Below are positions 37,073-46,086 of a stretch of 64,000 nt of DNA, piece after piece. Every line of letters begins with the position of its first letter. The stretch's first letter is position 1. Source of the DNA: Holdemania massiliensis AP2 (lineage in GTDB: Bacteria; Bacillota_I; Bacilli_A; Erysipelotrichales; Erysipelotrichaceae). The stretch covers positions 390,810 to 454,809 of the forward strand of contig NZ_HE998568.1 of the NCBI RefSeq assembly GCF_000327285.1, in the 5' to 3' direction. A program made the position numbers and the translations under genes. A model generated the notes under the pieces. The model had not been told where the DNA came from, did no database searches, and saw only the letters and a list, made by a program, of their open reading frames with translations.

Positions 37073-38579
37073 GACGCGCCTCCTTTCCGCCGGTCATCAA
37101 CAATCCTAACGACAGTTCATCGGCGTCCTCTGCTTGCTGCACGCTGACGATCCGGCCATCATAGATCACCGCGATCCGGTCAGACAGCGAACGAACTTCA
37201 TCAAGATCAGCCGAAATTAACAAAATAGCCTTGCCTTCATCGCGCAGCTGCAGCAGCTGATGATGAATATATTCCATCGCGCCGACATCCACGCCGCGGG
37301 TCGGCTGAGCCACGATCAGAACATCCGGATTCTGCTTGAAAACGCGGGCAATGACAACCTTCTGCTGATTTCCGCCGGACAGCGAGGAAACCAGTTCACG
37401 GGCATTCGGCGTTTTAATCATATATTCATTGACCGCTTCATCCGCATAGCTTTGAATATTTTTCTTTTGCAGCATGCCCTGCTTCAGAAACTGCGGCGCG
37501 TCATGGTAGCCTAAGATCAGATTATCTTCAATCGACATTTCGCTGACTAAGCCGCGGGTCAGCCGATCCTCCGGAATATGCCCGATTTTATGCTTCAAAA
37601 ATGTATGCGCATCGCCATGGATCGACTCCAGACCCATCGTGATCGTTCCGGAATCCGCCTTGCGCAGTCCGGTCAGCACTTCAATCAATTCCGTCTGACC
37701 ATTCCCCTCAATCCCGGCAATGCCGAGGATTTCGCCTTTGCGGATCGTCAGCGATATTCCGCTGAGCACCTGCACGCCGCGTTCGCTCAGCTTGAGATCC
37801 TGAATCCGGAAATAGTCTTCACCCAGGTTGGTATTCTTCCGGCGTACGTTCAGTTCCACTTCCCGGCCGACCATCATTTGAGCCAGATCGTTTGTCGTAA
37901 CATTGTCTAACGGCAGACCGGATTCCACCATTTTCCCATCCCGCAAAACCGAAATGCGGTCGGCAATGGCCAGCGTTTCCTTCAGTTTGTGCGTAATGAT
38001 GATAATGGATTTCTTATCGTTCTTTAAATTCCGCATGATGACAAACAGTTCTTCCACTTCCTGCGGTGTTAAAACCGCGGTCGGTTCATCCAGAATCAAA
38101 ATATTAGCGCCGCGGTAGATCGCTTTGAGAATCTCTACGCGCTGCTGCTCGCCAACCGACAGCTCCTGAACCTTGGCCCGCGCATCAATGTTGAAATGAA
38201 ACCGGTCGATCAGCTCCTGAATCTGCTGTTCGGCCTTTTTTTCATCAATCAGCCAGCCTTTACGCGGCTCATGATTGACGATGATATTTTCCGTTACGCT
38301 CATGACCGGGGAAAGCATGAAATGCTGATGCACCATGCCGATTCCCAGCTGAATTGCGTCTTTGGGGCTCTTGATCTTAACCGGTTTGCCATTGATGCGG
38401 ATTTCGCCTTCATCCGGCGACGTCATCCCGTAGAGGATTTTCATCAATGTTGATTTGCCGGCTCCATTTTCTCCCAGCAGGGAATGAATCTCTCCCTCAC
38501 CTAAAGAAAAGGAAACATGATCAACAGCTCGTACTAATGGATATTGCTTAACAATATCGATCATTTCTACACTGTTCAT
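37056..38579 (-). CDS. nupO: Nucleoside-type ABC importer ATPase (NupO/YufO family)
   Basis: 507 residues with two fused ATPase modules, as in the ribose/nucleoside group. First: GENGAGKSTLMKILYG, LSVGEQQRVEI and LILDEPTAVLTPQE. Second: GIEGNGQTELIEVLTG (degenerate Walker A) and SLSGGNQQKVVIARV. Starts MNSVEMIDIVKQYPLVRAVD after AAGGAGGA. Powers import through NupP and NupQ. Confidence 0.93.
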   Translation of the reverse strand: MNSVEMIDIVKQYPLVRAVDHVSFSLGEGEIHSLLGENGAGKSTLMKILYGMTSPDEGEIRINGKPVKIKSPKDAIQLGIGMVHQHFMLSPVMSVTENIIVNHEPRKGWLIDEKKAEQQIQELIDRFHFNIDARAKVQELSVGEQQRVEILKAIYRGANILILDEPTAVLTPQEVEELFVIMRNLKNDKKSIIIITHKLKETLAIADRISVLRDGKMVESGLPLDNVTTNDLAQMMVGREVELNVRRKNTNLGEDYFRIQDLKLSERGVQVLSGISLTIRKGEILGIAGIEGNGQTELIEVLTGLRKADSGTITMGLESIHGDAHTFLKHKIGHIPEDRLTRGLVSEMSIEDNLILGYHDAPQFLKQGMLQKKNIQSYADEAVNEYMIKTPNARELVSSLSGGNQQKVVIARVFKQNPDVLIVAQPTRGVDVGAMEYIHHQLLQLRDEGKAILLISADLDEVRSLSDRIAVIYDGRIVSVQQAEDADELSLGLLMTGGKEARHEQAV

Positions 38580-38622
38580 TGTTTCCTCCTTTTTCTTTTA
38601 CAAAATCAACTTAGCTGTCAGC

Positions 38623-39711
38623 TTATTTTGTATACTGATTGGAAGATACCCAGCTCTCCAGTTCATCTTCAGTTTCACAGATGACCAGTTCGCCGTTTTG
38701 AATCTTAGCTTTGATATCCGCAATCGCTGCCGCAATATCTTCAGGAACTTCAACATTGGAGAACTCATTGGAATATCCGACAGCTTCTTCCTTCAAGCCG
38801 CTGATCTTGACGCCTTCGGTCCATGTGCCTTCAACTAAAGCCTTGACTTCGTTGTAAACCATTTCGTTAACGTTGCGGATGGAAGTCGCCGCGATCGAAT
38901 CTGGATCGATGGCATTCTGATTTCCGCCGACACCGAACGCATAGCGGTCTGCTTCCTTCGCCGCGTTGAAGACGCCCAGGCCGGAAGCACCAGCAATATG
39001 CTGAATGAAATCCGCACCCTTGTTATACATCGACATCGCAATGTTTTTACCCTTATCCGAATCACTGAAGCTGCCCACTGTCGCAGTCAGAACTTCGCAT
39101 TCAGGATTAACATATTTAACACCTGCTTCAAAGCCAACGACACCGGAACGCAGGTTCGGATTGTCCATACCTAAGATAACGCCAACAACATTGTCAGCAT
39201 TGGCTTTCGGCATCTCTGACAGCGTGCCCAAGCCAGCATAAACGCCGCACAGGAAGGTCTGTTCCTGCCACTTGGTAGAAACGGCGCTGACATTCGGCAG
39301 CTCGACCGAAGAATCAATGATGGAGAATTTCTGATCCGGATAATCTGCCTGAACTGCAGTTAACGCATCATTCTGATCGGTAGCCAGACCAATGATCAAA
39401 TCATATTTTCCAGAATCCGCAAATTGACGATAACCCGCTTCAAAGTCACTGGCTGATTCCGGCTCTACATACTGGAAATCAATGCCGAAGTCCGCTTTGG
39501 CCTGGGTCAGTCCATCATAAGACATGTCGTTGAAGTTCTTATCGCCCAGTCCCCCGGTGGACAGAACGATTGCAACACTGATCTGCTTTTTGTCATCATT
39601 ACCGGCGGTTCCGTTGTTGTCTGTGCCGCCTTGTTTAGCGTTGTTGCCTGAGCAGGCAGCCAGCGATAAAGTAAGCAGTGCGGCGGTACAGAGAAGTCCT
39701 AACTTTTTCAT
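38623..39711 (-). CDS. nupN: BMP-family substrate-binding lipoprotein (NupN/BmpA type)
   Basis: 362 residues. Signal peptide with lipobox (LSLAAC), then an acidic/Asn-rich linker. The BMP fold is seen in VAIVLSTGGLGDKNFNDMSY, YDLIIGLATDQNDALTAV, NVVGVILGMDNPNLRSGVVG and GADFIQHIAGASG. It captures the ligand outside the cell; relatives bind purine nucleosides. First gene of a five-gene operon (nupN, O, P, Q, DUF3604). Cre-like sites in its promoter region suggest carbon-catabolite control. Confidence 0.9.
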   Translation of the reverse strand: MKKLGLLCTAALLTLSLAACSGNNAKQGGTDNNGTAGNDDKKQISVAIVLSTGGLGDKNFNDMSYDGLTQAKADFGIDFQYVEPESASDFEAGYRQFADSGKYDLIIGLATDQNDALTAVQADYPDQKFSIIDSSVELPNVSAVSTKWQEQTFLCGVYAGLGTLSEMPKANADNVVGVILGMDNPNLRSGVVGFEAGVKYVNPECEVLTATVGSFSDSDKGKNIAMSMYNKGADFIQHIAGASGLGVFNAAKEADRYAFGVGGNQNAIDPDSIAATSIRNVNEMVYNEVKALVEGTWTEGVKISGLKEEAVGYSNEFSNVEVPEDIAAAIADIKAKIQNGELVICETEDELESWVSSNQYTK

Positions 39712-39728
39712 CTTTTCCCTCCTGGTAA

Positions 39729-39742
39729 GCTTAACGCTTACA
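39729..39742. promoter_or_regulatory. cre-like site 1 of the nup operon
   Basis: The minus strand reads TGTAAGCGTTAAGC, matching 12 of 14 positions of TGWAARCGYTWNCW. It lies about 17 bases upstream of the start codon. Confidence 0.5.
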
Positions 39743-39762
39743 AATACAGTAGATTTATATCA

Positions 39763-39776
39763 TGGAAAAGCTTACA
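39763..39776. promoter_or_regulatory. cre-like site 2 of the nup operon
   Basis: The minus strand reads TGTAAGCTTTTCCA, 13 of 14 against TGWAARCGYTWNCW, but the mismatch is in the central CG, which usually matters for CcpA. It lies near a possible TATAAA -10 (39755..39760). Confidence 0.4.
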
Positions 39777-39778
39777 AA

Positions 39779-39800
39779 AAAAGTGACAAATGTCACTTTT
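39779..39800 (-). terminator. Hairpin between the 39905 gene and nupN
   Basis: AAAAGTGAC and GTCACTTTT pair around a 4-base loop, and the minus strand continues with Ts. It is placed to end transcription of the leftward gene at 39905; read as part of the nup leader it could be an attenuator. Confidence 0.6.
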
Positions 39801-39832
39801 ACTATATTTCCTGTGATTCTTTCGATTTCTTC

Positions 39833-39846
39833 TGTAAGCGTTTTCC
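39833..39846. promoter_or_regulatory. cre-like site 3 upstream of the nup operon
   Basis: The plus strand reads TGTAAGCGTTTTCC, 13 of 14 matches with the central CG intact. It is the best of the three, but lies beyond the terminator hairpin, about 120 bases from the start codon. Confidence 0.55.
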
Positions 39847-39904
39847 GATCTGTAATGAAATCGTCATTTTCCCGCATAATTACTGACCCTTGGATCCTAT
39901 TTTT

Positions 39905-40402
39905 TTACTTTTTATTGAAAATTTCTTCTATATTCATAGGACCCGCTTGACCACAGCAAACGCGAATTTTTGTAATATCAGTTAATCCTTCAAAATCGGA
40001 TACTTCCACTCCGATACCGTAAACATCAATTCCATAACCAAATCCATCATCCGTTTTTACGTTTAAGTAATAATGTCCGTCTTCTATGCACATAACATCC
40101 AGCAGTCTTCTTTCAATATCTGCTTCATCAAGAAGCATTATCGTTCCTTCTGAATTGACATATTCACCGGCAAATGAAGCAAAATTCCCAGCCATAATTT
40201 CTTCATGATTAAGTCCTGAATCGACTATATTCTCCCCATTCTCCGCCGGATCATGATTAAACTGAGGATTTTCATCCGGACTTAGCTCTATCCCCGCTTC
40301 TTGGTTTAATTCAGAATCTTCCTTGTGGTTTTCCTTCTCGTTTATGTAAGAACAGCCCGTCAATAAAAATGCAACACTTAGACCGATCACCATTTTTTTC
40401 AT
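39905..40402 (-). CDS. Small lipoprotein of unknown function
   Basis: About 165 residues from the ATG at 40402, six bases after AAGGTG; an adjacent ATG at 40405 is equally possible and a longer frame to 40474 lacks a signal at its start. Signal peptide with lipobox (AFLLTGC), then an acidic Glu/Asp/Asn-rich linker and a domain with FASFAGEYVNSEGTIMLLDE and EVSDFEGLTDITKIRVCCG. No family recognised. It lies about 70 bases downstream of the lysR gene and may be co-transcribed with it. Confidence 0.65.
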   Translation of the reverse strand: MKKMVIGLSVAFLLTGCSYINEKENHKEDSELNQEAGIELSPDENPQFNHDPAENGENIVDSGLNHEEIMAGNFASFAGEYVNSEGTIMLLDEADIERRLLDVMCIEDGHYYLNVKTDDGFGYGIDVYGIGVEVSDFEGLTDITKIRVCCGQAGPMNIEEIFNKK

Positions 40403-40470
40403 CATTTTCACCTTATTTCCGTCATTCCTTTTTTGCCACAAAAACAAATCGCTTTCGTCAGTCCGTCTGC

Positions 40471-41349
40471 TCATGTGTTGAAAGCTTTTAAATAATCCAA
40501 AAATCGCTTCACCGGTTCATTTGCGGCTACATCTTTGCGGATTAATGCATGAACCTCGACCTCGACCTCCAAGTCCGCTAAAGGCAAGGCAACAATTCCC
40601 GGATATTCTGTATATTGCCAGCCTGCATTAAAGCTCACCGCAAGTCCGCTTTGAACAAGCTTCATAATCAGATTCCGATCTGATGCATTCAGATAGAAAT
40701 CCGGAGTTTTCAATTTGTTTCTGTTGATCTCCGCCTCCGTTCGGCCTTTCTGTCCAATATCATGAGTGAGTCCGATCAGCGGATACGGCGCAAGATCGTT
40801 GAGGTAGACTTTCTCCTGTTGGGCCAGCGGATGATTTTGCGCCGCAAGCAAAAACAATTTGTTTCTGCGGGTGTAGACAGGATGAAAAGCAGCATCATTA
40901 TAATGACCCGCGGCAATCCAGATCGGAATATCTTTTTGATCCATCGCCTCAATTATTCTTTCCCGGGTATAGGAGCGGACACGGATGGACAGATCCGGAT
41001 TCTGAATGATGAAATTTGCCAGAAAGTCTTTACCAAAACCTTCAGAAAATCCGGATTGAAGACCAATATTCAGTTCATGGGCCGGATTCAGCTTCATTTT
41101 ATCAACTTCCGTAAGAAAATTCTGATGAAACCGAATATAGTCTTCCGATCTTTGATATAACGATTGACCGAACACGGTTGGAACGACACCGGTTCCGGTG
41201 ATGTCAAACAACTGCGCTCCCAGTTCATTTTCCATTTTCTTCATTATTTTGCTTAATCCTTGCCGGGAAATGTAAAGAATTTCCGAAGCTTTATTCAAGC
41301 TCCCTTGTTCAACAATTGTCCGAAAATAATGCAGCTGATTTACATCCAT
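40471..41349 (-). CDS. LysR-family transcriptional regulator
   Basis: 292 residues from the ATG at 41349, six bases after GAGGG. N-terminal HTH: MDVNQLHYFRTIVEQGSLNK and ILYISRQGLSKIMKKMENEL, then a periplasmic-binding-like ligand domain (LNIGLQSGFSEGFGKDFLA onward). It is divergent from the flavinylated reductase at 41473 with 123 bases between, so it very probably controls that gene in response to its substrate. Confidence 0.93.
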   Translation of the reverse strand: MDVNQLHYFRTIVEQGSLNKASEILYISRQGLSKIMKKMENELGAQLFDITGTGVVPTVFGQSLYQRSEDYIRFHQNFLTEVDKMKLNPAHELNIGLQSGFSEGFGKDFLANFIIQNPDLSIRVRSYTRERIIEAMDQKDIPIWIAAGHYNDAAFHPVYTRRNKLFLLAAQNHPLAQQEKVYLNDLAPYPLIGLTHDIGQKGRTEAEINRNKLKTPDFYLNASDRNLIMKLVQSGLAVSFNAGWQYTEYPGIVALPLADLEVEVEVHALIRKDVAANEPVKRFLDYLKAFNT

Positions 41350-41370
41350 ACTCATCCCTCTTTTTTTAAT

Positions 41371-41399
41371 TGTAACACATTGCTGTAATTATTGTTACA
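41371..41399. promoter_or_regulatory. Candidate LysR operator
   Basis: TGTAAC (41371) faces GTTACA (41394), and a tighter pair TGTAA (41384) / TTACA (41395) lies within. It sits in the divergent lysR/reductase intergenic region, as LysR sites usually do. Confidence 0.5.
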
Positions 41400-41472
41400 C
41401 CCAATGCAAACAACTGCTTCTTCTTTCCTGAACACAAGGCATGCTAAATTATTATCAAACGGAGGAAAGAAA

Positions 41473-43794
41473 ATGAAAACATTGATGTCTAAAACAGGGA
41501 TACTCTTTGCCGCCAGCGCTCTGCTGCTCAGCGGCTGTGCCAAATCCGGAACCTCTTCCGGCGCGCAAACAGCCACGGCAAGTGCTCAGGGCTTTGGCGG
41601 TGAAGTTTCCGTCACCGTCACAGTTCAGGACAACGCTTTAACCCAGGTTGAAATCCAGGGCAGTCAGGAAACGGAAACGGTTGGGGGAAAAGCCATGACT
41701 GCACTGCAGACAGCCATGCTGGAAAGCAAGTCAGTCCATGTCGATACCATCAGCGGTGCGACAATCACCAGCGAAGCAGTCTTAAACGCCGCAAAGCAAG
41801 CCTGGAATACGGCTGTCGGTAACCAAACTGCGGCCGCGGAAGTGAAGATGAAACCCGGCACCTATACCGCTGCAGCCCCGGGATTCCGTTCAGCCTGGGA
41901 TATTGAAGTCAGTGTAACAGTCGATGAAACAAATCTGATTTCCATTGACGTCAACCCGGATTCCGCAGATACCGTCGGTATTTTTCAGAGTGCAGCTGAA
42001 ATTCTTCCGCAGCGTATGATTGAGCAGCAGTCCGTTGCCGTCGATTCTGTATGTGGGGCAACTGTTTCCAGCAACGCGATCAAAAGTGCGGCTAAGAAAG
42101 CGATTGCCGAAGCTTTGGAAGCTGCCGGAACCGATCCATCGGCGATATCCGCGTTTGAAGCGGCTGCCGCAAAATCCACTGACGCGCAAGAACTCAATAC
42201 GGATATCTTAGTTGTTGGCTTGGGGGCAGCCGGCACAACTGCGGCTTTAAGCGCTGCAGAAACTTTATCTGAAAAAAATCCGTCCGATGTCTCCGTTCTG
42301 GCCATTGACAAAGCAGGGCGTTATGGCGGTGCTTCCTCGTTATGCGCCGGCGTCTTTGCGGTCAATCCACAGGGATTAGCCGCTAAGTATAACGACGGAA
42401 ATGATTTCACAGACCGCGACGCCCTTTTGGCAGATTGGTTAGACTATGTCGAAGGTGATGCCAAACCGGAAATGATCGAACTTTTGCTGGATGAATCCGG
42501 CAATACATTAGACTGGTTGGTTGAAGATTATGGACTTGAGCTTGAAAAACCGCAGACAGGTTTAACGGAAGCGGATTCCAATGTCGTTCTGTTCTCCTAT
42601 GCGCCGAGCAAGGAAGGAATGACGGTAAGACGTCAGCACAACATCCAATTCTATGACCGCTGCATGGAAAAATTTACTGAAATGGGCGGTCAAATCATGC
42701 TGGAAACCGAAGCTTATGATCTGATCCTGGAAAACGGCAGCATCGCCGGGGTCAAAGCCCGCAGTACGGCCGATGGTACGGAATATATCATCCACGCGCA
42801 GAAGGTCATTATGGGAACCGGCGGGTTCCTGTCTAATTCCGAAATGACCACAAAATATTTATCCAATGAATATTACCCATTATCAGGAACCTGGGACATG
42901 GTCGGAATGAAGCAAAATGACGGCAAGCTGATCGAGTCATCGATCACTCAGGGTGCAGCAACCTATAACATCGGAATGTGCCCGGCTGTTCATATCATCG
43001 GTGCGGCAGGATTCCTGAACAATTTTGAATATCATACCCTGGAAGATCAACTATGCATGCAGACGATGAAGCCAACTAAATGGACGGAAGGGGATCTGCC
43101 GCATTACATGGGCGTCGCCCCGGATTCACTGGCCGTCGATACCAAAGGAAACCGTTTCGCTGATGAATCGCGTCTGAATTTTGATGCTTGGGTTTCAGGT
43201 CCAAACTATTATTCCCTTTACAGTGAGAATCAAATTCGTGCGATTGAAGAACGAGGTCTGCGGACAGCGCCAGCCTACATGATGACTGTAAACTTAGGCG
43301 CTAATGGCTGGGCTCCGGCGGGCACACCAATTCCCAACGCGCATGAAGTCATGGAAGCTGCCATAAAAGCGGGATTTGTTTTCAAAGCGGATACGGTAGA
43401 AGCTTTAGCAGAACAGCTGAATATGGAGCCTGAAATCTTAAAGCAAACGGTCACAGCCTATAATGATGCCTGTGAATCGGGATTGGATGAAGAATTCAAT
43501 AAGAAGGCCGAGAACTTAGACCCACTCTCTGGCGAAGGGCCTTTCTATGCGATCAAAATGACAAATTATCCTTACAGCACTTGTGCGGCCTTGGACGTCA
43601 ATACCAACCTGGAAGTCCTTAAAGCTGATGGTTCACCGATGAATAACCTGTATGCTGCAGGCTTGGATGCCTCCGGCGTGCTGTATTCGGAAAAGAAACC
43701 CTATGTCACTTACGGCGGTGTTGATCAAGGTTTTGCCTTCACTTCCGGCCGCTTAGCTGGAATTCATGCAGCCCAGTCCTTGTCCAACGAATAA
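41473..43794 (+). CDS. Flavinylated lipoprotein reductase with two FMN_bind domains
   Basis: 773 residues from the ATG at 41473, after GGAGGAAAG. Signal peptide with lipobox (LLLSGC), FMN_bind 1 (about 35-115, attachment motif DTISGAT), FMN_bind 2 (about 125-220, motif DSVCGAT), then a FAD domain beginning TDILVVGLGAAGTTAALSAA and ending DASGVLYSEKKPYVTYGGVD, QGFAFTSGRLAGIH. The usual fumarate-site HTMGG/NRLGGN block is absent (YSTCAALDV, YVTYGGVDQG). Likely a surface enzyme using electrons passed through covalent FMN to reduce an unsaturated acid; substrate unknown. Divergent LysR gene is the probable regulator. Confidence 0.88.
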   Translation: MKTLMSKTGILFAASALLLSGCAKSGTSSGAQTATASAQGFGGEVSVTVTVQDNALTQVEIQGSQETETVGGKAMTALQTAMLESKSVHVDTISGATITSEAVLNAAKQAWNTAVGNQTAAAEVKMKPGTYTAAAPGFRSAWDIEVSVTVDETNLISIDVNPDSADTVGIFQSAAEILPQRMIEQQSVAVDSVCGATVSSNAIKSAAKKAIAEALEAAGTDPSAISAFEAAAAKSTDAQELNTDILVVGLGAAGTTAALSAAETLSEKNPSDVSVLAIDKAGRYGGASSLCAGVFAVNPQGLAAKYNDGNDFTDRDALLADWLDYVEGDAKPEMIELLLDESGNTLDWLVEDYGLELEKPQTGLTEADSNVVLFSYAPSKEGMTVRRQHNIQFYDRCMEKFTEMGGQIMLETEAYDLILENGSIAGVKARSTADGTEYIIHAQKVIMGTGGFLSNSEMTTKYLSNEYYPLSGTWDMVGMKQNDGKLIESSITQGAATYNIGMCPAVHIIGAAGFLNNFEYHTLEDQLCMQTMKPTKWTEGDLPHYMGVAPDSLAVDTKGNRFADESRLNFDAWVSGPNYYSLYSENQIRAIEERGLRTAPAYMMTVNLGANGWAPAGTPIPNAHEVMEAAIKAGFVFKADTVEALAEQLNMEPEILKQTVTAYNDACESGLDEEFNKKAENLDPLSGEGPFYAIKMTNYPYSTCAALDVNTNLEVLKADGSPMNNLYAAGLDASGVLYSEKKPYVTYGGVDQGFAFTSGRLAGIHAAQSLSNE

Positions 43795-43813
43795 ACGATA
43801 TTCCTATCCTGTC

Positions 43814-43858
43814 AAGCTGTTGTCGAATGGAGCTATTCAACCGACGGCAGCTTTTTTA
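43814..43858 (+). terminator. Terminator of the two-FMN reductase gene
   Basis: AAGCTGTTGTCG pairs with CGACGGCAGCTT (12 bp including two G-T) and runs into six Ts. Confidence 0.85.
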
Positions 43859-43887
43859 TACCCGACAAAAGACCGGATAAAACAAAA

Positions 43888-43923
43888 CAGGAAACGACTC
43901 TGCCGCAGGCTTGTCCTTTCCTG
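43888..43923 (-). terminator. Terminator of the Crp/Fnr gene
   Basis: On the minus strand CAGGAAA and TTTCCTG arms enclose a GC-rich loop and run into TTTTGTTTT. It lies about 100 bases past the stop of the gene at 44022. Confidence 0.6.
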
Positions 43924-44021
43924 AATCTTTTATGTTTTGACTTTCCTGCTGCTTCTAACCAAACAGCCGCTACACATCAGTTTTCTAGTTATCTGCCGAT
44001 GTGTGAATTTTTTAATTTTGC

Positions 44022-44678
44022 TTACTCTTCCCGCTTTTTAAACAATTTCTTTCTTTGTTCAGAGGTAATGGTTAAGGTATTTCCTTCTTTTCCAATCAGC
44101 CCTTCACTTTTAAACTGGCTGAGCAGTCGATAAACCGTCCGTCGGGAACAGCCCATAAATGCGGCCAGCTCTTCCCTCTTGATCTTGATTCGAATAAGAT
44201 CCCCGCTTGGTTTCAGCGCATCACATAACCGCAGCAGATAATCAATCAGCTTGATATCCATCGAATTGGTAGGATAACGGGATTCGTTAATCGAAGACTC
44301 ATAAAACTGATTAGCCCAGTAACAAATCAAATATTCCTTAAATGGATCACAATCCGACAACAGGATATACAGATCTTCCTTACTGATCCGATAACCGCAG
44401 CAGCGTTTATCAACTTTCAGCGAGCAGCAGTAACGATGGTGATCCGAGAAGATTTCCATCAATCCGACAAAACGGGCTTCATAATTGGTCACATAAGTAT
44501 AGGCAATGCCGCGGGTGTTAACACTCTGCACATCCAGTACGCCTTCGGTGAATATATAGCCGCAGGTAACGGGCGCACCTTTTTCAATGATCGTATCCCC
44601 TGGTTCAAAGGTGACCGGAATCAGCCGCATCCGCACACGTTCGGGAATGGATTCTAAAACTTTCTCAAAACTCTGCAT
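44022..44678 (-). CDS. Crp/Fnr-family transcriptional regulator
   Basis: 218 residues. N-terminal cyclic-nucleotide-type sensor fold (FEPGDTIIEKGAPVTCGYIF, EGVLDVQSVN) and a C-terminal HTH (REELAAFMGCSRRTVYRLLS). Several Cys are present (CCS, CC in the sensor part), but the N-terminal Cys cluster of Fe-S Fnr is not obvious, so it is more like the variable Firmicutes group that sense redox or small effectors. It stands alone between two terminator regions. Confidence 0.9.
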   Translation of the reverse strand: MQSFEKVLESIPERVRMRLIPVTFEPGDTIIEKGAPVTCGYIFTEGVLDVQSVNTRGIAYTYVTNYEARFVGLMEIFSDHHRYCCSLKVDKRCCGYRISKEDLYILLSDCDPFKEYLICYWANQFYESSINESRYPTNSMDIKLIDYLLRLCDALKPSGDLIRIKIKREELAAFMGCSRRTVYRLLSQFKSEGLIGKEGNTLTITSEQRKKLFKKREE

Positions 44679-44822
44679 TCGTACTCACCTCTTGTTTCTC
44701 TGGTAAAGATTATAGCTTATTTTAATAGGGGTGAAAATGCTTTCCTGTAAAAAGTCTCAGATCTTCCGCAAAGCCCTTACGCAAACACTCCTTGGATCAA
44801 ATTTCTACTCTATCCAGCTGTT

Positions 44823-45977
44823 TTAATTTACTTTAGCTTCGCTTGATTCCTGCAGGCATAATTTTTCTTTAGTTGCGGGATGAATCAGAAACTGTTGAAT
44901 TTGCCCGTTTTCCATCTGAACCTGCACTAATAAATATCCTCCCAGGGGTGAAATTTCGGCTGAAACTCCATCTTGAAACTCACTGATGACCACTGTTTCA
45001 GCCCCCTGTTTTCGCATTAACAGAAGTCCGGGCGCTCTCGTACCCGACTGCGCTGAAAGCACAGTTCCATAATAATACCCAGTTTCAGAAATACATACCT
45101 GGCTATTAGCGAGCGAGCCTAACTCCTGGATCTGACCGATTCCATCAGCTCCGGCTTGGAAAACAAGCGTACCCGTTTCATTCTGTGTTTGGAAAAATAA
45201 CTCATTGTCCCGGTTTCCGATATATTCCACAGATGCCCTCTCTGCCCCAAAATCAGGGATAAACGAAATTTCAATCCATTGATCCGGCAAACGTGATGCA
45301 AAATTCCAGATCCAGTATCGCTGCTCAGAAGAATTCGTTTCCTTCTCTGAGTTTCCCGCTCTGACCTGCAAAATTAAGCGTTTGTCAACCGCAGACACAA
45401 CTTCCACTTTTTCACCGCCTTCAACTCGATCCCAGAATGAATTTTCATTGATTGCAAAGCCCTGACTTAACACGATTCGCCGCAAAATATTGTCCGTGAT
45501 GACATAGGCATTTATCCCGTGAACCACGGCTCCCAGAGGGACTTTCAAGATATCTCTGATTTCCCCTGCTGAACGATCCCAAATGACAACCGCTGCGGGA
45601 ATGAAGGATTCATCTTCAAGAAAATAAAATTCTTTTGCCGCAATGGGCAGCGTTGAATCCGATGATGCGGTCAGCCATATTGCAAAATAGCGCTCATTCA
45701 CCACTGTGATGCGCCGGATTTTTATTTCACCCAACGCTTGTTCTGATGCAAAATCCCAGATTTCGGATTCTCCGGTTATCGTATTCATGCGTAAAATAGC
45801 ATGATGATCCAACGTAGGTGTCCATAAAACTCCATCCATCAATATTGAATCGGAATTTTGATCCGTATACCAGCATTCATGACTTTCTGAAATCACCGGA
45901 ACTTTTTCCGCTGCACAGGCACTGACAAGCAGTGCAGACAGGATTAGCCGGAGCCCTATTTTCTGCCTTTTCTTCAT
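44823..45977 (-). CDS. Lipoprotein, propeller-like, paralog 1
   Basis: 384 residues. Signal peptide and lipobox (LLVSAC). The mature part has repeats of WTPTLDHHAILRMN and YYYGTVLSAQSG, the style of a beta-propeller. Its opening (EIWDFASEQALGEIKIRRIT) aligns with the start of the larger protein at 46087 (STWDFVQEANLEPSKILRIT), showing common origin. Function unknown; a surface sensor or binding protein is plausible. Start after AAGGAAG. Confidence 0.7.
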   Translation of the reverse strand: MKKRQKIGLRLILSALLVSACAAEKVPVISESHECWYTDQNSDSILMDGVLWTPTLDHHAILRMNTITGESEIWDFASEQALGEIKIRRITVVNERYFAIWLTASSDSTLPIAAKEFYFLEDESFIPAAVVIWDRSAGEIRDILKVPLGAVVHGINAYVITDNILRRIVLSQGFAINENSFWDRVEGGEKVEVVSAVDKRLILQVRAGNSEKETNSSEQRYWIWNFASRLPDQWIEISFIPDFGAERASVEYIGNRDNELFFQTQNETGTLVFQAGADGIGQIQELGSLANSQVCISETGYYYGTVLSAQSGTRAPGLLLMRKQGAETVVISEFQDGVSAEISPLGGYLLVQVQMENGQIQQFLIHPATKEKLCLQESSEAKVN

Positions 45978-46086
45978 TTCATCTTCCTTAATTCTTTCCT
46001 GTATTTCAGCGTAACTTGGTTTCAGAAATCCAACAGGATCTCAAAAGCTGAATCTTCATCCACTTCTGATCAATCCAATCAGACAT

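Noticed and set aside
39712-39904. Purine riboswitch upstream of the nucleoside importer
   Set aside because: The conserved purine-aptamer loops were not found; only a terminator hairpin and cre-like sites are visible.
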